A DNA stretch of 64,000 nucleotides from Phymorhynchus buccinoides. Taxonomy: Eukaryota; Mollusca; Gastropoda; Neogastropoda; Raphitomidae. Positions 56,402 to 64,000 of the stretch are shown piece by piece. Within the stretch, counting starts at the first letter, position 1. Each line of letters starts with the position of its first letter. Under the pieces are notes generated by a model. It had not been told where the DNA came from and made no database searches. It saw only the letters and a program-made list of their open reading frames with translations. Location of the stretch: contig CM065697.1 in the NCBI GenBank assembly GCA_017654935.2, forward strand, positions 47,441,763 to 47,505,762. Reading direction: 5' to 3'. The translations under genes and the position numbers were made by a program.

Positions 56402-57407
56402 AAGCAGAGGGAACAATGTGGGGGATTCGTGTGCTGTGGACTGGAGTTGGCTGTGTGGAGGTGGGGCTTTATTGTGTTAGCGTGTCGGTAAGTGTGGTGT
56501 GTGTGTGTGTTTTGGCTCAATCCTATTTGCCTTGAGGTGCGGTGTAGTGTGGGGGAAGGGGGTGCATTGCGTTTGGCTTGTGTATTTCTTGCTGTGGCAG
56601 CTGATTTGATGTGACAAAAAAAAAAGTTCGAAAAACTTGGTGTTGAGTTTGCTTTGGAAAAGTCTGCTGTATTTGGGTGGAGTGGGGGATGTTGGTGGTT
56701 TTATCACTTGTGTAGCAGATGTAGCACTTTTTTTTTCCTTTTCTTTTTCTTCGTACAGTTTTTTATTTTATTGTTTGTTGTCACTGACAGTCAAATTTAT
56801 CCAAAAATGCAGTAAACTACCATGTCAGAAACTAAACAAGAACATCATAATATTATTTTCGGTCTCAATTTGTGAAATGTAAACTTTAGACTTATCAGGT
56901 TTTCAGAGAAGAAATTCATATTTGTTGTAGCTTCTGCTCTAAGAGGGGTCTATTAAAAAAAACCGAGGAATAAGTAAAATAAGCTGTCAGAGGTGATTCT
57001 TGATTCACAGACGAACACAGCATGAAAATCAGATCTGTGAAAGTACAATTGCATTTTTGTTTTAATTCTTCTTTTCCCTCAGCTATTCCAACATTATTTT
57101 CCTGAAACACTCAACATTTTGAAGAAAAAAACACCCACAGGCAGAAAAAGTGTATATTTTGTCAAAAACCGAAGAGTCAAACATGACTGAATCCTACCCC
57201 TCTTGGTTTGACAAGACATGGAAGTGATTAAAATTGAGCAACAAACGTCGACACTTGCTGCTTTTTTGTTTTAGGTGGGCCTCTATACAAACATGAAAAA
57301 AAGAACTTTATACATTTTTTCCTATGAATATTAAAAAAACATCTAACCTTTGTAAACCAAAGCCCAAGCGTTAACGGAGTGTGATTCTTAAGTTAGAAGG
57401 TCGATTA

Positions 57408-57922
57408 CATGGATGCAACCTTGCCTCGGATACTAGGCAGCGCCTGTTTTTCAAAATATGAAAACAAGGCGGCGCCTGTTTTTCAGAATTTTGACCACAC
57501 AAAAAAAAATTTGATTCAAAGCTCAAGGGGAAAAAAGTGTTGAATTATGACTTTACAAGCCTGGAATAAGCTTCAAGAGGGGTGTGGCGGTGTATTTTTA
57601 CCTCTATGAGATAAGTAGTCCTAGCCGGATGTAGTCCTAGTGTAGCCAATCAGAATCGTTTGTTTGTCCGCCATTGTGAATTTTACGGATTATGGATTTA
57701 TGGACTTGTACATCGATTTATCGGCAAATATGTAGATTTACACCCTCCTGCTCTATTTTTTGGTTCTTTCCGTGGTTAGGGATAGGGTTAGGGTTAGATG
57801 GGTACAGTTCTCATGCGAGAGGTAGATATTTAATGACAGGTACTTATTTATCATAAGAGGGGACTAAGCGGCCCCGGCACCCTGCCTTACCTGTTTTGGG
57901 ATTTTCTTCAGTTGCATCCATG
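57408..57922. mobile_element. Family E element, interrupted copy
   Basis: CATGGATGCAACCTTGCCTC to GTTGCATCCATG, with about 250 bp of unrelated sequence inside (GGGTTAGGGTTAGATGGG near 57785). Confidence 0.65.
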
Positions 57923-58915
57923 CGATTATCCGCTGTATTTGTACAAGGAAGGCAGTTCAGGGGAGCCACTGTTGAAAACTAATTGCCACAAACAGTGACC
58001 TCAACTCACAGATATAATATTTAGGGATACATTGCCTTCATTCAACTAGGATGGAAGTAATTGCGTTGTAAAAATGTACTTTATTGAGGCTCACTTATAC
58101 AGTCCCTAATTATGTTTTTTCAATGAACCAGTCATCCAAACTGGCTTGGACCATATTTTTAGTTGTAGTTCTTTTCTGTATTCGCCTCACTTTATTTCTC
58201 TACTAATAGTCCTTTGAACCTGCAAAACTTTTGCAGTTGAGCTTTTTGTTGTTTCCGGGATCTTGAAGATTAACAAATTTGATCTGTATTTATGGTTTGA
58301 TGTGTATCTATCTATGTGTGTGTTGGCATACCAGTATGCGTATTGTTTTCATGTATTATTGTAATAAACAAACTGCCGGAGAAAGGAGAGATATACACAT
58401 AATATTATGTATATAGTCGATTTGATGGGAATTTTTTCGAGTGAAATTTCAGTATTGTAATAGGCAGAAGAGATGAAAGTGTTGATGATGTATTTCTATG
58501 TAACTGAGTGTGCTTTCTCTATGAGGCATTATACTGCTTTCAAGGATTTTTTGTCTTAAATTCCGCTCATTAATACTAACCCCTCGCTAGCAGAAAATGT
58601 GTAGTGTCATTTACGTTTCATTGATATCGTAAAACGGCTTGTTATATACTTTGGTGGTGTGTGTTGTGTACGCCAATGTTATTTTCGTTACGATAATGTC
58701 AGCAGCAGTTGGTTAGGGTGTTGTGTGCCCTTATTTTATGACCCTCCTCTGTGAAATGAATGGGATAATGAGGATTCGGATAACAGTTTAATGATTTTAA
58801 TGCAAGAAATGTGCTGCCTTTACCTTTAATAAATGAAAGTCTAGGCACCGTTAGATTGTTAAACACATTTTATGCTATATATAGCGTGTTTACAATTATT
58901 ATTCTTCATCAATAA
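57923..58915. other. No feature recognised
   Basis: AT-rich; AATAAA occurs at about 58363. Confidence 0.5.
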
Positions 58916-58917
58916 CT

Positions 58918-59210
58918 CAAACAGTTTCCTGTCATATGAGCGCAGATGCGTCATGCTGACGTTTTGCGCCTAAGAAATAGTCAGGCCCAGCATGTCCGAC
59001 TTTGGCTGGAGAAAATCTTTGTAAGAATTGCAAGAAGATAAAAGGCAGGAGAATCGGCCAGTAAGGCAGAAAGATAGTAGATGACAGTAAGCAAAGGGAA
59101 AAGGCAGAGTCAAAGAGAGTGACAGATTAGAGGAAGTTACAAGCACAGAAGGTGGGGGAACTATTTATGCATAAGAACCTCACCCCCCACCCCCGTATCC
59201 CCAAGGGGGG
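58918..59210 (+). repeat. Repeat family A copy
   Basis: From ACAGTTTCCTGTCATATGAG to CCCCGTATCCCCAAGGGGG. Confidence 0.8.
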
Positions 59211-59467
59211 GAGTTAACAATTCAAGAAGCAACAAAAAATATGTCAAAATTTAGTTGACCAATAGACATGCATCTTCCTTTGTCTTTTTACATAATTCGA
59301 GGTTTTGAAATAAATGGAATCGGAAAGCTGAACCGTAAAGGGAAAAAAAAGATGGGAACTTCTTGTTAGCCTGAGCGTAGTAATACTCTCATACAATAAA
59401 TACATGAACAAAAAAAAGACACACAAAAAAACATATTTGCATACAAATGCTATGAATATAAAATTGA

Positions 59468-59635
59468 TTAACCTCTTCGCTGCCGCCTACTACTTGCGCA
59501 TGCACCGCCGGCTTGCCGCATGATTTTTTAACGCGGCAATATCGCTACTTAGCGGCGACGTATGTATACGTCGGTGGCAAGTACTGAAGTGCTATAGAGG
59601 ACGTATATATACGTCGTGAGCAGCGAAGAGGTTAA
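59468..59635. mobile_element. TTAA-type MITE, third family
   Basis: TTAACCTCTTCGCTGC and GCAGCGAAGAGGTTAA, perfect. Interior has two TACGTC-type palindromes (GTATGTATACGTC, GTATATATACGTC). Confidence 0.85.
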
Positions 59636-60032
59636 ACATGTCAACAACAATAACAGAAGTTTGCACCATATTTTTCCTATTTTTTTAACGCATGGCTTTA
59701 GCATACACCAAAGAAAAGGGAATCGAATGCATGAATGATATTTAGAAATAAAAGCAGTAATTTAAACTTTTGCTTACATTTAGTCAAATATAATTTCTGA
59801 AGCGGAGGGCATCCCATTCATGTCATTAAGGAAGGTCACATTACTCTGATCTCCATTTGTGCGCAGCTTTGCCAACTTGGAACCCTAATCCCACAGTCTT
59901 CATGGTCTCTCATTATTAATGCAGAATATATGATAATATAGAACGCATCATTATTCATTGATTTATGACAATATACGATTACAATAGCAAGGCTGTAATA
60001 CTTTGCCTGTGTCTTTCACTTCTAGGATAAGC

Positions 60033-60205
60033 ACCGTATCTTACGGACTACAAGGCGCACCTCATTATAAGGCGCACCCCCCAAATTTTACACAAAATTC
60101 AGATTTTGTTATTATAGTTTCTTACTATACAATCAGTCACATTATAAGACGCAGGGGTCTCAGTCTAGGAAAAAAGTATCGCCTTATAGTCTGTAAAATA
60201 CGGTA
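60033..60205. mobile_element. MITE family D, well-preserved copy
   Basis: ACCGTATCTTACGGACTACA to TATAGTCTGTAAAATACGGT plus A; reference copy for the family. Confidence 0.85.
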
Positions 60206-60589
60206 GATACATTTTCATGAAACGCATACACTGTCAGGTGAATAAAAAGGGCTTGAATTTTTGTGTTTTAATATTTCTTGGAATGACAAAAAAAGAAAAA
60301 GGTATTTGAAGATATGATGGTTTTTGTTTGTTTGTTATTGTTTTCTTTTTAAACTCAGTTGTTTTTTTGTCTTTTATCCTAAAGTGATTTTGTCCACATT
60401 TGAGCCAGTCCTACTATTCTGACAAAGTAAATCTGTCTTTTCATGACAATCATCCAAGTTTTTATTGAGAGCAGAATGTTTTGAAACACAACTTGTGCCG
60501 TTTTCCTGGGGTTTAAGATATCTTGGCTATTCTTTATCATCTAGGTAGTCTTTTTTTAAATGTCATCGTTTTGGATTTTTTGGTAAAGT

Positions 60590-60785
60590 TTTCTAACATT
60601 TTGATGTGTTCTTGTCATTGGTTTTCTCCTTTTACTGCGTGGTTGGCGTTCACTGTTGTAGCTATCCATTCTGATCGTTTTCTCACATTTTGATGTGTTC
60701 TTGTCATTGGTTTCCTCCTTTTACTGCGTGGTTGGCGTTCACTGTTGTAGCTATCCATTCTGATCGTTTTCTCACATTTTGTTTA
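60590..60785. repeat. About 90-bp direct duplication
   Basis: TTTTGATGTGTTCTTGTCAT to TAGCTATCCATTCTGATCGT occurs twice, nearly identical. Confidence 0.9.
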
Positions 60786-61499
60786 TAGAGGTTTCTTGTA
60801 GTTATTTCTGGTTGGAAATGCCATACCGCGGTCAAAATATTGTTTGTGACGTTTCAAGTGTTTCTGAAACAGAACAGAAGAACATGATTGTGTGCATTTC
60901 CTTCACTGTCTGTGCTTTTTAATATTGTTTGTGCAAAAAAAAATTCTTTCAGTTCCTGTTGTTGATCATTCGCCGTTGTTTTTTGGCTAAAGAAAAATCT
61001 TTGTTTTATATATGGTATTTTACTTCTATTATTGTGTGTTTGGAGACAAAAAATAGTGTTGAGATTTCTTTCATATACCATTTTCCTCGTTTCATAATCA
61101 TGGTCCACAATTTAAAAGAAAAAAGTTGATGTTTTCTATTGTACCGTATAGCTGTGGTCTATGGAATAACAAGCCTTATGATGTTGTTATGTGTTCTCCA
61201 GCTAGAGAGAGAAAGGAAAACTTCACAGTGCCTTTTGGTTTGTTCACTAGCTAAACCACCTACTACTTTGCTGTTTATCAACTTGCCATACATGGAAGGC
61301 ACATTGCTTAAACACATTTCTATAAGATTTTTTTGGCTTGGCTTGTAAAAATGGCATTAAAAATAATTGAGTTTTTTTTACATAGATTGAAAGTTTATTT
61401 CAACCTTAGTTTTGTGTAGAACACGACAACGTTTTGAACTAGCATGTCTGCGCCTGATTAATTGTTGGGTACACTGTATTTGTGTTTTCTGTCTTAAGC

Positions 61500-62436
61500 T
61501 GATCTGGCATCCTGCGGAGGACATTACAATGAAGCTTTTGAGCACAGGCTGTTTATCAGCAGTTGTTCTAATAAACCAATAGTCCTGCAAAGGACATTGC
61601 AGTGAAGCTTTTGAGCACAGGCTGTTTATCAGCAGTTCTAATAAACCAATAGTCCTGCAAAGGACATTACAATGAAGCTTTTGAGCACAGGCTGTTTATC
61701 AGCAGTTCTAATAAACCAATTGTCCTCCGCAAGTCCTGCGGAGGACATTGGAATGAAGCACAGGCTGTTTATCAGCAGTTGTAAACCAATAGTCCTGCAG
61801 AGGACATTAGAATGAAGAACAGGCTGTTTATCAGCAGTTGTTCTAATAAACCAATAGTCCTGCGGAGGACATTACAGTGAAGCACAGGCTGTTTATCAGC
61901 AGTTGTTCTAATAAACCAATAGTCCTGCGGAGGACATTACAGTGAAGCTTTTGAGCACAGGCTGTTTATCAGCAGTTCTAATAAACCAATAGTCCTGCGG
62001 AGGACATTACAATGAAGCACAGGCTGTTTATCAGCAGTTGTAAACCAATAGTCCTGCGGAGGACATTAGAATGAAGCACAGGCTGTTTATCAGCAGTTGT
62101 AAACCAATAGTCCGGCGGAGGACATTACGATGAAGCACAGGCTGTTTATCAGCATTTGTTTTAATAAACCAATAGTCCTGCGGAGGACATTAGAATGAAG
62201 CACAGGCTGTTTATCAGCAGTTCTAATAAACCAATAGTCCTGTGGAGGACATTACGATGAAGCACAGGCTGTTTATCAGCAGTTGTAAACCAATAGTCCT
62301 GCGGAGGACATTACAATGAAGCACAGGCTGTTTATCAGCAGTTGTTCTAATAAACCAATAGTCCTGCTTAGGACATTGCAGTGAAGCTTTTGAGCACAGG
62401 CTGTTTATCAGCAGTTGTTCTAATAAACCAATTTCC
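61500..62436. repeat. 60-73 bp array, about 14 copies, each with AATAAACC
   Basis: Unit CAATAGTCCTGCGGAGGACA, TTACAATGAAGC, ACAGGCTGTTTATCAGCAGT, TGTTCTAATAAAC. Optional TTTTGAG and TGTTCTAA parts give length classes. GTCCTGCGGAGGAC is a short palindrome in each unit. Confidence 0.95.
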
Positions 62437-62491
62437 TAAGATAAAAGATGGTCGCTCATTCCTTAAAGACTGGATAGCACAATGTTACCTG

Positions 62492-62756
62492 CATGGGTGC
62501 AACTTTTCCTGGTATACAAGGATTTCCTGTTTTTGAATTTTACCAGAAAAGGAAGTTCCTTTTTATAAATTTGTCAAACAAGATCTGTGTGTGTTTACTG
62601 TATTTTTCAAACACTTTAAAATAAGCATTTGTATAAATTGTGGAAAAGGCAAACAAAATTACCTTCATAAATCATATTTTTTCTTGAGCTGCAGGGGGAC
62701 ATTACCCCTGGACCCTGCCCTTTCATTTTTTTCCATTTTGTGTAGTTGCACTCGTG
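62492..62756. mobile_element. Inverted-repeat element family E
   Basis: CATGGGTGCAACTTTTCCTG to GTTGCACTCGTG; close to 11580-11850. Confidence 0.75.
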
Positions 62757-62759
62757 TAC

Positions 62760-63635
62760 CTGAGTGCACATCTGCTTGAGGAAACACAATTGTAAACAAC
62801 CATGTGAATAAAAAACAAAGCATTCCTGAAGATAACTGATTTTGTGGACAGGGAAAAAGGCAATGTGAAGTTTTTCTTTGAAATGATACTGTAAGGTTCT
62901 GGATCTAGTCAAGAGTAGTTTTGTATGTGTGACAGTGTTTTGGATTTTTATCTTGATCTTTTATCCCCACTATCGTAAACAGATAAAATTTGTATTGGAC
63001 AGCAGCTATCCATTGTATTAGCTTTGAAAGCCAATTTCTTTTATCCACCTTTTTTAAACAGTATTTTTACAAAATTATGTAATCTTTAACCTTTGATATA
63101 GAAATATATTCAAATAATAATGATCTGAAATGAAAATTGTGCATATAAAATTAAAAAAATCACTTTTGCAAACTTCCAGTTTTAAGAAATCACTTGACTT
63201 TAATTTTTGCAGTTCAAATTAATCTTAGCCTGTATGGGTTTTAATCAATTTTCTTTCTTTTAATTCACCTTTTTTATTAAAAAAAATTGCGTGGTACTGA
63301 TGGAATGGAGTGGTGTTACCATACTTTTTTTTCTGATTTTCTGAACACTAATTTTTTAGTATCTTTGTGTGCAATAAATACACAAACTTTCCATTGCAAC
63401 AGTGTCTTAACTGTCTCTTCACCTTATTTTGTAGTCTTTTTTTCCCCCTCCAGTTTTAGACTAATGTTTATTCTCTCCCGTTGCTTGGCGTTGTGCGTGT
63501 GCTATGTATTGCCTAATGGTTGGTTATTGTAGACCTAATGCATTTTGTTTGGGAACAATAGGGAACGTTGAAGAAATAAAAAAAATAGATATCCTTGACT
63601 TGAATTGCAGCGATTTGTGTTTTCTTTTGTGTGTT
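62760..63635. other. No feature recognised
   Basis: AT-rich unique sequence. Confidence 0.5.
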
Positions 63636-63640
63636 TGTGC

Positions 63641-63691
63641 TTGTGCTCTCTCTCTCTCTGTCTCTCTCTGTGAGTTTGTGCTAAGAAAGAG

Positions 63692-63743
<52 letters not shown>
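63641..63743. repeat. (CT)n microsatellite
   Basis: Two CT tracts separated by a short strip; GCTAAGAAAGAG follows each. Confidence 0.95.
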
Positions 63744-63746
<3 letters not shown>

Positions 63747-64000
63747 TTTCTGCTAAGAAAGAGGAAAAAGTGTTCTCTTTGATGTGTGTGCATGCATGCT
63801 TTAGAAGAAAGCAGGTGTATGGAAGCAACAATGAAAAACTTTACTGTGGTGACAGCCCTGAGAAAACCATTGCTGTTGACGGGACTATAAGCAGTGTAAA
63901 AATAATAACAAATAAATAAATAACAATGAAGCACAAAATACAAACACACAAGCTTTATAAAAAGGTGGAGATAGGTTCCACCTTCCCTCCACATATTTTA

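Overview
This window is a stretch of an animal nuclear genome. The coding part is split into short exons with consensus GT/AG borders. Introns are kilobases long and packed with microsatellites, tandem arrays, tRNA-derived SINEs, L2/CR1-type retroelement pieces and inverted-repeat DNA elements. There is no operon structure. The repeat style and the single HIPK-like gene suggest a marine invertebrate, possibly a gastropod mollusc. That placement is inference, because no species marker was identified.

One protein-coding gene is clear. It is the 3' two-thirds of a homeodomain-interacting protein kinase (HIPK) on the + strand, in 17 exons from the left edge to a stop at 43229. All exon phases agree: 2 nt of a split codon, then 999 codons and a stop. 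The exons give the end of the kinase domain (exons 1-5), the Q/P-rich middle region (6-10), a basic motif plus SUMO-interacting-like motif (11), Ser/Gly-rich linkers (12-16) and the His/Tyr-rich C-terminus (16-17). The N-terminus and the N-lobe lie to the left of the window.

Layout: 1-586, exon 1 end with seven tandem echoes of itself. 587-13303, exon 2 and a large intron with SINEs, MITEs, palindromes and a long CT block. 13304-19592, exons 3-6 with exon-4 echoes and nested transposons. 19593-28816, exons 7-10 with a retroelement C-terminus, minisatellites and an exon-10 acceptor array. 28817-36591, a MITE-derived satellite and exons 11-14, several with echoes. 36592-43229, exons 15-17 and a 2-kb inverted-repeat element. 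43230 to about 53 kb, echoes of the C-terminal codons and a probable long 3' UTR. From there to 64 kb no gene was recognised, only repeats.

The most unusual signal is that about half of the exons have one edge, including its splice site, tandemly copied into the neighbouring intron. The intact exon always keeps the outermost position, that is, the first donor or the last acceptor. The last exon does the same with its C-terminal codons after the stop. Copies range from near-identical to strongly decayed, so the process has been repeated over time. The simplest reading is frequent local tandem duplication filtered by selection on the reading frame. An effect on splicing is possible and testable.
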